Below, piece by piece: positions 1 to 13,089 of a stretch of DNA of 64,000 nucleotides; position 1 is the first letter of the stretch; each line of letters begins with the position of its first letter. The DNA comes from Multifurca ochricompacta. Taxonomy: Eukaryota > Basidiomycota > Agaricomycetes > Russulales > Russulaceae. The translations under genes were made by a program, and so were the position numbers. The notes under the pieces were generated by a model. That model worked only from the letters and a program-made list of their open reading frames with translations, had not been told where the DNA came from and ran no database searches. The stretch spans positions 62,001-126,000 of the forward strand of contig WTXG01000065.1 in assembly GCA_022496185.1 (NCBI GenBank), given 5' to 3'.

Positions 1-401
<401 letters not shown>

Positions 402-1033
402 TGGGTTTGGCTTATACTATGACGGGTTTGTGGGTTTACTAGTATAGTTGTCCTGTGACTACTTTCGGTTATTTCTTGCATTAAATACCAGCCGTACATG
501 CGGAAAATTGAGCATGATTACTACCTTTCACTCCACTTCCCATGCCACAGCGACTCTGACATGACCCATCTCTAAATCTAATCGTCCCAGATGGTTTGGG
601 TTGGGCTCATGTGAATTGTTTGTCTACTTGTCCTACGACGGGAATGCGTGTTTAGTGAGAGAGTATGTTTATTAGCTGAGTTAGTTAAGCGAGCTACCTA
701 TTTAGTTTTTTAATTGGTGTGGTTATTGATATGAGAGTACGTCAAAGGGCCATGACAACGACCAAGAGCAAAAGTAATATTAAAGCAAAGAATTAAAGTG
801 TTGCGTGCACACAGTAAGGATTGTACCGGCTATGCGGGAGCGGGACAATGGATCCGGTTGCTACCGCCCTAATCTCTAGGTTATGACCACCCATGCGCAC
901 TTTCAGTTCTCAGGTTAAAGGCAATCTCGTCGACGCAGTTCCGCGTGCCAACACCCGCCCCACAGTCAAATCCCCTCACCCCTCCTTCATCTGTGTGCCA
1001 CTGTGAGGTAATTATCACACTCACGATCTCATG
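402..1033. other. Intergenic spacer downstream of protease copy 1
   Basis: No convincing ORF. Positions 402-862 align with 11166-11650 downstream of the second protease. From 865 on the sequence has no counterpart in copy 2. Confidence 0.6.
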
Positions 1034-2750
1034 CATCAGGAAAATGACATTTTGCTAGATTGACTAGTGCTAGCCAATCTAGCCAATCTAGCGATCCAGA
1101 TTCTCCATTAGCTCTTGCAGACTTGCCTTGACACTTAGAGCTACTTTTCAGAAGTAGAGCTACTTCTCTTCCCTTTTTCCAAATCTAGAGCTACTTCTCT
1201 TACCTTTTCTGGATTCACTTTTATTTTTTTCTTACTCCGATTTTCACATTAGAAAAACAAATCTATTATAATATTTATACTAATACAAATTAGACTAAAG
1301 GGGACATATACAACCGGGGTCCTTGGAGTTGTGGAAACACAGAGTCGTGGAAATGCCAAAGTGAAAAAACAAAACAAAAGATATTAGCTCCCAGCAGATC
1401 AGATGAACATAGAAGACTTACCAATGTTGTGTCCATCACAAGTGTTTCACTGAACAGCATTTAAAAGATGACAGCTTCTGGTCTGATATAAGTGACCAAA
1501 GTAAAAGGGCCCAGCAACAAGAGGGCACGCACAGAAAGAATGAACAGCACAGCATAGCCCAAAGAGAAAGTCAAGATGGGCTCAAGAACACCATCTTCCT
1601 GGGAAAGTGGTAATGAGAGTAAGAGAGCAACTCAAGAATGAAATAGGAAGGGCGTACCAAGTGTAACAAGCCAACAACTGCTCGCAGGCAAGAGAACACC
1701 AAACACACTGCATACAAGTATGACAATGTTGCTGGAAAGATGTAATAGTAGAGCCTCACCTTTCTTCATGGCACCCACATGGTCAACTGGACTAAGTTCA
1801 AAGTTAAAAAGTTGTCAGCAATAGAAGGAAAAAGAGCTTATATTTACCTTTCTGCATCTAGCCCTCAATAAAGAGAAAAGATCCTGTCATTGAAGGAAGT
1901 GACATAGTGAGCATGAGTAATTTGGCCACAAAAGAGAGAGAGGGAGGGAGAGGGAGAGGGAGATTGTGAGAGGGAAAAGGAGAAAGATAAATGTGAAGAC
2001 GATGCGGGGAAGACAGCTTTTTGATTGGAGTGTGGAGTGAGAATTGTGCGTGCGGTGTGGAAAATGTAGTTCCCACACTCACACTCAATGACAAACCAGA
2101 CCGGCGCGCGCGTGCGTTGAGTGCAGATAAGGTGAACTATATAATAATAATAATTATTATTATTATCTTTTATTTACGCAGCAGATAAGATAAAGTAATG
2201 TCAATGTTGTCAAAACTGAAGTGAACGCTCACAGAAAATAGTCCTTTAAAACTAAAAAAAGAGTGTGAAATAAAGAGAGAAAAGATAATACTATTTACTT
2301 GTGACAAGATTTGAAGGAACATATTGTGCATGCAGTGTGTAATTGTCTCTGAATTGGTTATCTGACTCACTTTGAATGATCTAATCGAGCCCAGCTGTCC
2401 AGTCCCACCAATGCGGGAGCTACTGGCCTGTCTCAATAAATTTGTGGCCATTCAGACTGTTGCGCATCTGGGTGCATTCTTATGAGCAGCACATCTCATG
2501 CAAATTTATGGTAGTAATCCATTACCATTAAATTTCACGGACTCATGATCGGTTCTAAACTATGTGGTAGTCTGCTTATTAGAATATGCGTATTGGAAGT
2601 ATGATAGTTTGTCCGGCCCGGCATCTCCGGTATCGATTCATGCTGCATGCACGCTGCTATTCCCACATATAGTATATACAATCTGGCGCCCTAGCCATTC
2701 TAGTCATTCTAGTCATTCTAGTCATTCTAGCAAATGTCATTTTCCTGATG
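1034..2750. mobile_element. Candidate non-autonomous DNA transposon with terminal inverted repeats
   Basis: The left end CATCAGGAAAATGACATTT is repeated inverted at the right end (2732-2750). Behind each end lie short inverted arrays of a 9-bp unit, TAGAATGAC on one side and related units on the other; the right array holds the direct repeat TCATTCTAG. The interior has no credible coding frame, but has an ATA/TAT palindromic microsatellite near 2142-2167 and a purine-rich strand near 1925-1985. I found no clear target-site duplication. The whole segment 865-2795 is absent from the other duplicate, which fits an insertion, or a larger deletion in copy 2. Superfamily unassigned. Confidence 0.5.
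2697..2732. repeat. Short tandem array of a TCATTCTAG 9-mer
   Basis: About four tandem copies of the 9-bp unit sit just inside the right inverted repeat of the candidate element. A diverged array (GCCAATCTA units) lies in the mirror position near 1070-1090. Such subterminal repeats are often transposase binding sites. Confidence 0.7.
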
Positions 2751-4090
2751 TGGTGCCCGTATCACGATGCAAACGTCGATGGAGTTCGCCTATCGCGCTG
2801 CGGTAATAACCTTTCAACCTCGGATTATTGAGTCATCATGACGTTCTTTGCTTTTCCGAGTCGTTTCATGTGTTAATGTCAACGCCATTCTGAGCGACAA
2901 CACCACGATGTCGCGAGACGCCCGCTCTCGATACTCTTTTGAGCTTACTCCAGTCTTCGTCGTCTTGGGCATCTAAACCCGCACCCGTCTTAGGGATCAA
3001 AAAACGTATGGCAAGTCCCAAGAAGTGCCACTCTGACCCAGTATTTCTACGGTGTGGAAGTACATTCGTTACGGTGGATCATTTGACCCGTGATGAACTT
3101 CCGCTGCTGAGCTGCTCGCTCGAGCTGGGTGGCGCATCTGGTCGAACATCTTCTCCCTTCGTCCACACTAACTTCCGCCTTGCACGACTCGGATTCCTGG
3201 AATAGTCTTTGATTGCTCAAGAGCAACACAAAAGTAAGTGGCACCCGAAGCTGGGTGCCTATTTGCTCAGTCTTGTTCTAAGGTGCAGGATTTAACTGCT
3301 GCCCTGAATTTATGTGGGAAGTCCTGCAGCACCAAGTGACTGCCCCAGAATACATATCGAAATTCATTTTAAATATATGGCAAGCAGAGCTCCACCATCT
3401 AAGGTGGCGCAAATAAGACGAGAGCAAGTGATTGCACAGTTAATTTTCCGGTTTAATTCCGAATGAGTGGAAGAAGCGGACCTAAAATCGTGGGCCACCT
3501 CGTGTATAGATGGGGGGAATGGGGGTGCCGATATAAATTGAGAGTTTGTAGAGTGCCATAGAAGTAATGTTGAGCAACAACAAAAAAATAGCGCATTGAG
3601 ACCCAGGCATCATCCTTCCTTGCACACGTGTCGGTGTCAGTGTGTCAGTGAATTCTCCTCCCTATTATGCTGCATGCCAAGATGGGTAATTTTGGCCCAG
3701 CAGACCTACACATGCTTAACATAAGGAGTTGATCTAAGGTGAAACCCACACAATTTTCAGCCTGACCTACTGACACTTTCTTTTGATTGCAATGCCCATT
3801 GGATTGTAATAGAGAGATACAGGTAGAGACTTGGAGTCCCCGCAAGTCACGCACACACGTGACCAAACGCGTCCACTTACAACCTTTAAGGTTCAACTTC
3901 TTGCGACACGCTCTCCTCAGTCGTTGCGCTCCGCTCAGACCCTGTTGACTCATTATCGATAATCTCAACAACGCTCCAGAAACCCTAATACTCCATCTGA
4001 TTGCGTCCGACTGTCTAGGCTCACCCATTTAGTGCCACCTGTAAGTGTTCCTTGCATTCAACCCTCCCCACACTCACTTTCTCAAACAAC
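2751..4090. other. Intergenic spacer upstream of FunK1 copy 1
   Basis: From about 2795 it aligns with 11690-13150 of the second unit. ORFs in this stretch are short and not conserved in frame between the copies. It should include the 5' flank of the kinase gene, but I see no convincing TATA element. The junction near 4075-4090 carries a deletion relative to copy 2. Confidence 0.55.
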
Positions 4091-4169
4091 ACCGTTAAAG
4101 AGAGATCTTCAAGGAAGTGAAGCCTACAGCTCTACACCTCAGCCAACGGCCCCAAAACGCTATCAAGAA

Positions 4170-6480
4170 ATGACCTTCGACGCTTCCGAGACATTCGTCG
4201 GGCCTATGCCAGTAAAGGAGTTTTTGAAGGAATTCGTTCCTGAGGCACGCGAAACACGGCCAACAGGTGGAATCTTGTTTGGCGAATCAACTGCCTCACA
4301 GCATGAGGACGCATTTGCAAGTTTCTCTTCCATCTGATCCATGGATGATTATATACTTACACTCAACATAGATTCATGCAATTAAGACAGCTGGCCTTTG
4401 TCCCAAACTCAAATTTAACAACACTACTACGTCACAGGATCCGCCTTATCGGTTGAAACCTGATATATCTGTGTATTCAAGCAATCCTCGTCGCTCTGAT
4501 GAGGGAAAGTCATTGAATTGGAAAACGATGGAGATGTGGATCGAGAATAAGAGCCAAGCTGACATATTCCGTGGCGTGGAGGCGATGAAGAAGAGGGGAG
4601 ATGAAGCGAAGAGCCACATACGATTCTCGGATACTGCTTACCGAGCGTGCGGCCAGATGATCGCATATGCTTCAGCACATCACCAATCTCAATTCCGTGT
4701 GTTTTCGTTTTCCATCTTTCTTTTCGGTGAAAAGGGCCGTCTTCTTCGATGGGATTGCAGCGGTGTCATATACACAGAACCATTCGAGTGGCTCACCGAA
4801 CCCGACACCCTCCTCGAATTCATCTGGAGATTCAATTTCCTCTCCGACATCGAGCGTGGCCATGACAGCACCGTTACTCCTGTGACAGACGACGAAGCAG
4901 AGGTAGCACTTCCTAAACTGAAGAGATACCCTGGTTTGGAGAACACCAAGAAGGCAGATCTTCAGAGGTTCCTTGTTCACGACGATCGAAGCGCCAATGG
5001 AGATCTCAGAGTTTACATTACACCGAGCGCGGTGTGGGATACAGGAGGTCTATTTGGTCGCTCTACATTCGGTTATATCGCGTACGACGTTGCAAGTACA
5101 AACTTGGTATACCTCAAAGATTTTTGGAGGACTGACCTTCCTGGAATTGAAAAGGAAGGTGATATATATTCCAAGCTGCATGACGCACAGGTACCCAACA
5201 TACCAAGATTGGGTGCAGCTGGTGATGTTCCTCTGTCACCTGAGTGCACCACCACCGCCTCGTTTGCTACACAAAGGACAAGGACACAGGACTATCTGAG
5301 AATTCCCGGCGGTGAACATGAGTGGTGTCCTGGGCAGCCACACGTAGATCCATATGTTCATTATCGACTGGTGTTGGAGACCCTTGGAAAGCCTCTTAGC
5401 ACATTCAAATCAACAAGACAGTTGTGCGAAGTCATCCGGGATGCGATCGTAGGTAAGGAATATCATTTCATACTCATGGAATGTATGGTGATGGGTCACG
5501 ACAGCTCACTCTGCAGCGTATGAGAGGGCTCAGATTCTACATCGGGATGTGAGCGCTGGAAACATCCTGATCACAGAGGAGGGCACTGGAATGTTAATTG
5601 ATTGGGACTTGTCGAAGCAAGTGCATAAGGGCGTTGAGGAAGGTCCAAGGCAGCATTCGCGCACGGTATGTCATCTGTGAAGATCTCCCATGGATTATGT
5701 GCTAAATTGAATTGTGTGCAGGGTACATGGCAATTCATTTCTATTTCGCGATTAAGGGAACCTCGGTATACGGCTCATGAAGTCTCAGATGACCTGGAGT
5801 CATTCTTTTGGGTACTTCTATATCAAATAGCCAAGTGCAGGGGTTCCAGGATGGCGGATGTATCAAAGCACATGCAACTGGTATTCGATGAGTACACCAA
5901 GTCAAGTCAAGACCATCTCGTCATAGGTGGTAATGGCAAAATTGTCTGCCTTGCTGACTTATACCTTGATCGTGGTATTGTCGAGGAACTACTTACGACT
6001 GCGGATGGGCTTGTCAACACTCCGTGCGTGGGAATAATTGAAGAACTACGCTCTTTGTTCCATGACTACTACCTGTATCTGAAGCCACAACTTGGTTCAA
6101 GCCGCCGCCCCCAATTAGAAATTGAAAAGAAGCGGCAGGGCGATTCACGAGTCAAAGAGGCTCAGGAGAAGCTTTGTTCTTCTACATTCGTATTACTAAT
6201 CATAAACAAGTACCTCGGGTCTAAATGGGACATCGAAGACGACGGTAGCCTGGATAAGACGGATATGGGCCACGATGCATCGAAGAGCAGGGATCGGCGG
6301 AAGCGGAAGGCGGAAGATATTAGCTCGGGGGAGAAGAATTCAGATCAGATTCGTAAGTGGATGTTGCCACCCAGTTCAATACAGCCGTCAAGTGATGTAG
6401 TTTCATCGCGGAGCAAAGGGACGAGTAAGACACTATACAGTAAATCATCGCAGAAACCAGTTTCTAGTTTACTGAAATAA
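4170..6480 (+). pseudogene. FunK1-type fungal protein kinase, tandem copy 1, start codon lost
   Basis: Exons by comparison with copy 2 are about 4091-4320, 4391-5452, 5505-5665 and 5722-6480, with GT-AG introns of 70, 52 and 56 nt at conserved phases. The kinase signature [13 protein letters not shown] (catalytic HRD loop) and LIDWDLSK (in the DFG position) are present, followed by a FunK1 C-lobe and a basic, serine-rich tail. All four exons are open. However, a 71-bp deletion at 4075-4080 relative to copy 2 removes the ATG equivalent to 13090. The first remaining in-frame ATG is 4170 (codons M-T-F-D), giving a 710-residue product about 50 residues shorter. It may be a functional short form or a pseudogene. 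FunK1 kinases are a lineage-expanded fungal family of mostly unknown substrates. Confidence 0.75.
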
Positions 6481-6914
6481 TAACGAGTTTGGGATCGGGA
6501 CTGCCTCTTTCTAGATTTATTTTAGATTTTGTTATAGTGTCTGCGTCAATTGAAGTTCATTACCTGGTTTGGTGTCACCTTGTAGTCCATCTGGGTGGAG
6601 ACAAAACCCAAAGCTTAACATATACATAAGAAACGTGGAACTTGGAGAAAAACGGCCATTTGTGTAGGGAGGCCTAAGCATAAAGTTGACTCACTTCGTC
6701 GTCCCACTTAACGACAAAGTTTCTCTCGATGGAAGCCCCAGTGTAAGTGAGACTTATCTTGGCTAAGGTAGACTTACCTTGCATATGAGCCCTGGCATTA
6801 GGTTCTTCTCCCCAAAATGGTGGAGGGGAAAGTAGAAGATTCTCATCACTATATAGAACGGGATCAAGGTCTCGCAGGATCAGGTGCCCCCCTGGCTATA
6901 AGTATCTTTATGTA
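6481..6914. other. 3' flank of FunK1 copy 1
   Basis: Non-coding, nearly identical to 15551-15940 behind copy 2. No further structure seen. Confidence 0.6.
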
Positions 6915-6924
6915 AGAATATTAT

Positions 6925-7390
6925 ATGAGGTCATGCGGGTATTGTAACGCCATCTTCCGAGCCCACCCCTGTGCGATTGGCAAGCTCAATCGTTCCCAGC
7001 ATTTCGTTCGGAAACAGCTTGTTGACATCTTGCTGAAAAAATGTTATCTTCCTGTCCCCGGGTCTATCCAACTTCGCGGAGGAAATATCGCACAAGACGA
7101 CTTGAGAATGTCGCGATCCCATACATCGCGCAAGAAGGCAAATTCATGCGCCAAAGTGCCTGTCCCATTAGCCACATCAATCACCTTAGAGACAGGCGCG
7201 GTGTTGATCTGAGGCGGGAGGAGCTGTGGATGGTCCCAAACCCTCTTGAAAAAGGCTTATTGGCCGTTCAATCTTTCCGCCAGATTTCGTCAAAGCCGCT
7301 TTACATGCTTGAGACGTTGGCACGCACCGAGACACCTCCGAACTGCCCTCATCCAGAAAATAATTGCTCCTCAGTGAATTGAAATTTGAC
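6925..7390 (-). pseudogene. Degenerate SAM-dependent methyltransferase-like fragment, copy 1
   Basis: Read on the minus strand, 7140-7184 encodes VIDVANGTGTLAHEF, which resembles SAM-binding motif I (D-x-G-x-G-T-G-like). In another frame slightly downstream comes DISSAKLDRPGDRKITFF and a QQDVNKLFPNE segment that resembles motif II/III of UMTA/UbiE-type methyltransferases. Upstream on the minus strand are fragments such as LDEGSSEVSR, plausible for the N-terminal part. At least one frameshift separates the pieces and no start or full C-lobe can be found, so it is a relic. The same relic exists in copy 2, where it is split by the Copia-B insertion. The family call rests on motifs only. Confidence 0.45.
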
Positions 7391-8457
7391 TTTGACTTTG
7401 AAATAATCGCCGAAAGAGCACGAGCTGAAATGGTTCGCTACATAGTGAAGTTAGTGAAAGTGCGCATCAACTCCAGACTTGAGCTGATAGGTAGAAGGAT
7501 TAATAGCCTTCATCGCTAACGGGTCGCATTTCGCCAGTCACACGAGAATAACGCTAGACAGGGAAAGTGAAGTTGGTTCCCCCGTTTGAGCTAGAATGAC
7601 CGTTGTGGATAATTTTCTCCTTCATCATCATAATATGCAGATAAAGCACAAAGGTCATGTGTACTGATGATGGTATGTAGAGTCTTCTGCAAACCTAAGT
7701 GGTGAAGCATGCATCAGTGGTCGCAAGGTGTCAAAGTCACTTGTACGGGAAGTCACATGATATCGGACCGCTTCCTTCCGCTCTCTCGTCCTGGATTGCG
7801 AATTGCTCTCTTCCATGCAAGCCGAAACAGGCGTATAGCATATTCAATTTTCAATCTCCCGATAGCAAGCAACACTAAGATAAAGAAACCTGGGGAGTAG
7901 GTTTTTCCAGAGGCAATTCAACATTGAGGAAAACGGACACTACAAAAAGAGGTTCTGGACCTCAGGGCACACGTGGTGTCGAGAAAGCCAAAACGGAGTT
8001 GAGATGAAGTTTTAACCATCCCGCCCTCTCCAATCCGGGTTAATCTCGCCCAGATCGACCTGTGCCCTCATCTGGAATTTGGCGAACGTTGCACTGTTCT
8101 GTGAGGATTCGAGAGCAAGATTTTCGGAACCTGCAATTGTATTGCCCTGGAACTCCAAGTTTCATGGCCTATTGCACTGCAAAATCGTGTAGCTACCTGC
8201 CAGATTAAATGCGAGCTATAGGGGGAGAGTGGACAGGAGATTCCCTGCGTGATGCGTTCTTGAATGTCCTTGGCCTACCTGGCGATAGCTTGAGGATTGA
8301 AGCTAGCTGTATAGAATCTGAGGTAGACCGTGGTGGGAACCTAAACAGTACCGGTGACCCAGTGTGTTTCGCCGGGGGTGCACGTAACTGTTATAATTAA
8401 TTATGTTGACGGACTAACAGCGGAGGCGAGTGGTCTAAAGAACTCACCCGTTCAAAT
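7391..8457. other. Intergenic spacer with duplicated part
   Basis: 7391-8106 aligns with 41360-42062. Positions 8254-8280 match the inverse of 42064-42090, marking a rearrangement breakpoint. The remaining ORFs (for example 8209-8400) have no recognisable features. Confidence 0.5.
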
Positions 8458-9045
8458 TAGTGTTCGCCACGGGTAACCCGCGGGTAAAAACACATGGACC
8501 CGTACCCGTACCCGTATGTACCCGGACCCTTACACCAAGGGTACGGGTTTGCCATACTACGGGTATGGGTACACCACGGGTCGTATACCTGCGGGTATGG
8601 GTAGATATTTGTATTTCAAGTCTGATAGCCTAGAATAACATTGTACTACTTAAGCTATAATCCATTCATCATCTGGCCATTCTTCATTGTTTTTGGTATC
8701 AGGTTGAGATGCTGCATACTTTAAATCAGCAGTCTCTACATAACCTGCCTTCATCCAAGCTCCCAAACATAGAAGAGCCTAAGTTGTATGCAATGGGACC
8801 ACTGGGTCTGTATACAGTATCTACAATACATGTACTGTATAGTTTTTCTGTGGCTGGTGCAATGCCACATGCGTTGCCGCCCTCATTGCCGCCCTTCCAA
8901 TTTCAGCTTACCCGCTCTGGCGGGTAAGGGTTGGGTGTCTGCGGGTAGGGGTCACATGAGGGGTATGAAGACGTGACCCCAACCCGTACCCGCATGTACC
9001 CTGACCACATACCCGGCGGGTTGCGCCTACCCGTAGCGAACACTA
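8458..9045. mobile_element. Non-autonomous hAT element (MITE-like), family 2
   Basis: A 588-bp element flanked by a perfect 8-bp target-site duplication GTTCAAAT (8450-8457 and 9046-9053). Terminal inverted repeats begin TAGTGTTCGC and are followed on both sides by many copies of a GGGTAC/GGGTAT hexamer pointing inward. The 8-bp duplication and TAG-starting ends fit the hAT superfamily. There is no transposase; an active partner elsewhere would be needed. The hexamer is shared with the family 1 elements at 15949, 32990, 34962 and 43292. Confidence 0.88.
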
Positions 9046-9640
9046 GTTCAAATTGCACCTCGCTTACAGTTTGACAGGTAGGGAAATGTTTGACTGACCC
9101 ACCAAACGATTATCACAAGTCAAGCTCCTTCGAGTCAATAAGGGTTCGTCCTCTTCACGCGGTCATGTTCGCCATTCTTGGTTCACGCAACTTCGACAAT
9201 CTCGCTGGTGTTCCCGGTGAAGACAGCTTGTTCGTGTTAGGTAAGCCCACTTCGGAACACGTGAGGCACCGCCACCGACCTGAATCACCACGAGTCTTAA
9301 CCCCGCTGTGCCTGTGCCTCCACCATGGTATATCCAGACCCGTAAACAGGTTGTAATAAGGATCAATTATCGGGTAACTGATTATCTTTGTACTCCTCTT
9401 TCCTTACCTGTCTTTATGAAAATCGTTAATCACCCGCTGTCTCTCAAACTCGGCCTTGTCACGGAAATTGAATACACGGTCCAAAACAGAAACAAGTCCC
9501 CATCTAAGTTACTTTGAAATCAATTATCAGACAGGTTTCGCGAGTGCCCTGCCAGGGCAGACTCCATCAACTGGTTCCTGCTCTATCTCGGTCTGCGGGA
9601 ATACCTTGGGCAATAGAACAACTTAAGCTGAGGACTCCAC
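9046..9640. other. Intergenic DNA upstream of protease copy 2
   Basis: No conserved ORF recognised. It ends in the core promoter of the protease gene. Confidence 0.5.
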
Positions 9641-9648
9641 ATATAAAG
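9641..9648 (+). promoter_or_regulatory. TATA-like box of protease copy 2
   Basis: ATATAAAG lies 39 bp upstream of the protease ATG at 9687, implying a very short 5' leader. Confidence 0.55.
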
Positions 9649-9686
9649 TCGGCCTGCCTCCAATCATCATAACCACACCGCCTAGC

Positions 9687-11165
9687 ATGCTCTCCATTTC
9701 ACTCCTCTCCCTCTCCCTCTCCTTGGCCGCTTCCACATGGGCTACTCCACTTTCTACCGGCTATCACTATGATGCACGCAAAGACTCTCCTTTTGGCCTT
9801 GCCCCCCTTCTTACAGCAGCTCATGAAGCTCCTTACGGTCTCGTCAATAATTCATACATCGTCATGTTCAAGAAGGGTCTGTCGCCTGTCGCCATGGGCA
9901 ATCACCTCAACTTCCTCCAGTCAGCACACTCGGAGGACCCTCTCTTAGAACGCGATAATGGCCTCCGTCACGTGTTCGACAGTCATATCAAGGGTTATGC
10001 TGGAAAGTTCACCGAGAATGTCATCGAGAGGATTCGTGGGATGCCTGAAGTCGACTATGTTGAGCGCGACCAGATAATCAGCACCCAACATATCCAGGAA
10101 CCTGCACCTTGGGTGAGTGCCATAACTACCTTACATATTTGGGATTATATATCTGACTCATTGTAATTTCATTATCAGGGTCTTGCACGTATCAGTCACC
10201 GTCCCAAGCTTACACATGGTACTTTCACCAAGTACGAGCACCAACCAAGTGGCGGCGAAGGCGTCGATGTTTACGTCATTGATACCGGTATCAACATCCA
10301 TCACAAGGATTTCGAAGGACGTGCGTCATGGGGCAAGACTATCCCTGTGAATGACTTTGATGAAGATGTCAATGGTCACGGTACTCACTGCGCTGGGACG
10401 ATTGCATCGCGCAAATACGGTGTCGCAAAGTCTGCGAATGTTATTGCGGTCAAGGTGCTTGGATCGGATGGGACTGGGAGTAATTCTGATGTGATCTCGG
10501 GTGTTATTTTCGCTGCGGAATCTGCGGCACTGAAGGCGAAGGAGGCGGAGGAAGAGGTCAAGGCGACTGGGACGACGAAACACAAGGGATCTGTGGCGAA
10601 TATGTCATTGGGTGGTGGACGATCTCGTGCTCTGGATCAGGCAGTCAATGGTGCAGTCGATACTGGCCTCCATTTCGCTGTCGCGGCGGGTAACAACGAC
10701 GACGACGCGTGCTCTTACTCTCCCGCTGCCGCTGTGAAGGCGATCACGGTTGCGGCGTCCACGCTTAGTGACGAGCGTGCCTGGTTCTCTAACCATGGTC
10801 CTTGTGTTGATGTGTTTGCCCCCGGTCAGGATATCATTTCTACTTGGATTGGATCTGATTCTGCGGAGAATATCATTTCCGGGACGTCCATGGCATCACC
10901 TCATGTTGCTGGTCTTCTGGCATATCACCTTTCCACCCTTCCGTCCACGAAGTTCAATCCCCTCGCTTCGTCAATCGTTCCCACCACTGCACAATGGGCG
11001 TCGGGCTTCGTTCCTCCCTCGAAGTTGGCCCATCCTTTCAAATTGCTCACCCCTTCTGACCTGAAAGCGGCGGTGATTAAGCTCTCGAGCCGGGACTTGC
11101 TTTCGGAAGTCAATTTGAACACACCGAACTTGTTGGTGTTCAACAATTATACTAACTTCTTCTGA
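9687..11165 (+). CDS. Secreted subtilisin-like serine protease (S8, proteinase K type), tandem copy 2
   Basis: Two exons, 9687-10112 and 10179-11165, separated by a 66-nt GT-AG intron at phase 0, encode 470 residues. In order: a signal peptide (hydrophobic residues 1-17, then A-T-P), an inhibitor I9-type propeptide (about 45-135, with SYIVMFKKG and VDYVERDQ), and the peptidase domain from about 140. The catalytic triad is visible: Asp177 in VIDTG, His209 in NGHGTHCAG, Ser379 in SGTSMASPH, plus oxyanion Asn314 in AAGN. The length suits the proteinase K/cerevisin group. It is expected to be exported and self-processed, and to digest extracellular protein. A partial twin lies at 1-401. Intact by every feature I can check. 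Confidence 0.95.
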
Positions 11166-13089
11166 TGGTTTTTTCTTCTTTGTTTTATAACCCGTTGTTC
11201 TATGATGGGTTTATGGGTTTACTAGTAATTAGGTCCTATGGAAACTTTCAGTTATTTCTTTCATCAATTACCAGTGTACAAGCGTAAAATTGAGCATGAT
11301 CACCTTTCACTTCCCATGTGACATGACCCATCTCTAAATCTAGCAGCCCCAGAAGGTTTAGGCTGGGCTCATGTGAGTCGTTTGTCTGTTTGTCCCACGT
11401 CAAAGCTAGGTTTCAACACATTAATGATCGCACAAGACGGGAATGTGTGACTTGGGGAGAGTATGCTCTATTCAGTTAAACGAGCTACTTATTTAGATAG
11501 GAAACGAGTGACTTCAATTGGAGTGGTTATTGATGTGAGAGTACAAGAAGGCTAAAGGGCCAAAGTAAAAAAGAATTAAAGATGTGTTGCGTGCATATTG
11601 TAAGGAGTGTACCGGTAATGCGGGAGCGGGATAATGGATCCGGTTGCTATGGGGTTCACCCCTTATCCTGAGTAGTTAAGTACCCATCGCGCGGCGGTAA
11701 TAACCTTTCAACCTTGAATTTCCTGTATTATTGAGCCCCGTCATCATGGGGTTCCTTGCTTCTCTGGGTCATTTCATGTGTTAATGTTAACGTCATTCTG
11801 AGCGACAATACCCCGATGTCGCGAGACGCCCGCTCTCGATACTTTTTTGAGTTTGCTCCAGTCTTCATTTTCTTGGGCATCTAAACTCACACTCGTCTCA
11901 GGGATCACAAAACGTATGGCAAGTCCCAAGAAGTGCCACCCCGACCCAGTATTTCTACGGTGTAAAAATACATTCATTACGGTGGATCATTTGACTCATG
12001 ATGAACCTCCGCTGCTGAGCTGCTCGCTCGAGCTGGGTGGCGCATCTGGTCGAACGTCTCCTCCCTTAGTCCACACTAACTTCCGCCTTGCACTTCCGCC
12101 GACTCGAATTCCTGGATCAATCACCGCGGAGTGAAAATAGTCTTTGATTGTTCAAGAGCAACGCTAAAATAAATGGCAGCCGAAGCTGGGGTGCCTTTGT
12201 GCATGGTCTTGTTGTAAGGTGCGGGGTTTAACTACTGCCCTGGATTTATGTAAGAAGTCCTGCAGCGCCAAGGCTTCATCTTATATTTTACTGCTTGACC
12301 TTTTCTTTAACTGCTAGCTGCGTCATACTGTGTACTACCTACAACTGGAAATTCTTTTAAAAGGTATGGCAAGCAGAGCCCCACCATATCAGGTGGCGCA
12401 AATGAGACGAGAGCAAGTGATTGCACAGTTAATTTTCCACTATGATTCCGAATGAGTGGAAGAAGCGGATCTAAAATCGTGGGCCACCTCGTATATAGAT
12501 GGGGGTTGGGGGTGCCAATATAAATCGAGAGTTTGTAGAGTGCCATAGAAGTAATGTTGAGCAACAACAAAAAAACAGCGCATTGAAACCCAGCCATCAT
12601 CCCTTCCTTGCACACGTGTCGGTGTCAGTGTGTCAGTGTGTCAGTGAATTCTCCTCCCTATTATGCTGCTTGCCAAGATGGGTAATTTTGGCCCAGCAGA
12701 CCTACACATGCTTGACAGAAGGAGTTGATCTTAGGTGAAACCTACACAATCCTCAGCTTGACCTACTGACACTGTGACTGTAATGCCTATTGAATTGTAA
12801 TACAGAGAGATACAGGTAGAGACTTGGAGTCCCCGCAAGTCACGCACACACGTGACCAAACGCGTCCATTTACAACCTTTAAGGTTCAACTTCAACTTTT
12901 TGCGACACGCTCTTCCCAGTCGTTGCGCTCTGCTCAGACCCTGTTGACTCATTATCGATAATCTCAACACCGCTCCAGAAACCCTAATACTCCATCTGAT
13001 TGTGTCCGACTGTCTAGGCTCACCTATTTAGTGCCACCTGTAAGTGTTCCCTGCATTCAACCCTCCCCACACTCACTTTGTCTCACAAC
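11166..13089. other. Intergenic spacer between protease copy 2 and FunK1 copy 2
   Basis: Aligns with 402-862 and 2795-4080 of copy 1. No gene recognised. The short ORFs are not conserved between copies. Confidence 0.55.

Noticed and set aside
8209..8400. Small 63-codon gene
   Set aside because: No motif, not conserved in the duplicate copy, next to a rearrangement breakpoint.
9090..9356. Upstream small gene before the protease
   Set aside because: Overlapping ORFs on both strands, no conserved features; treated as promoter-proximal spacer.
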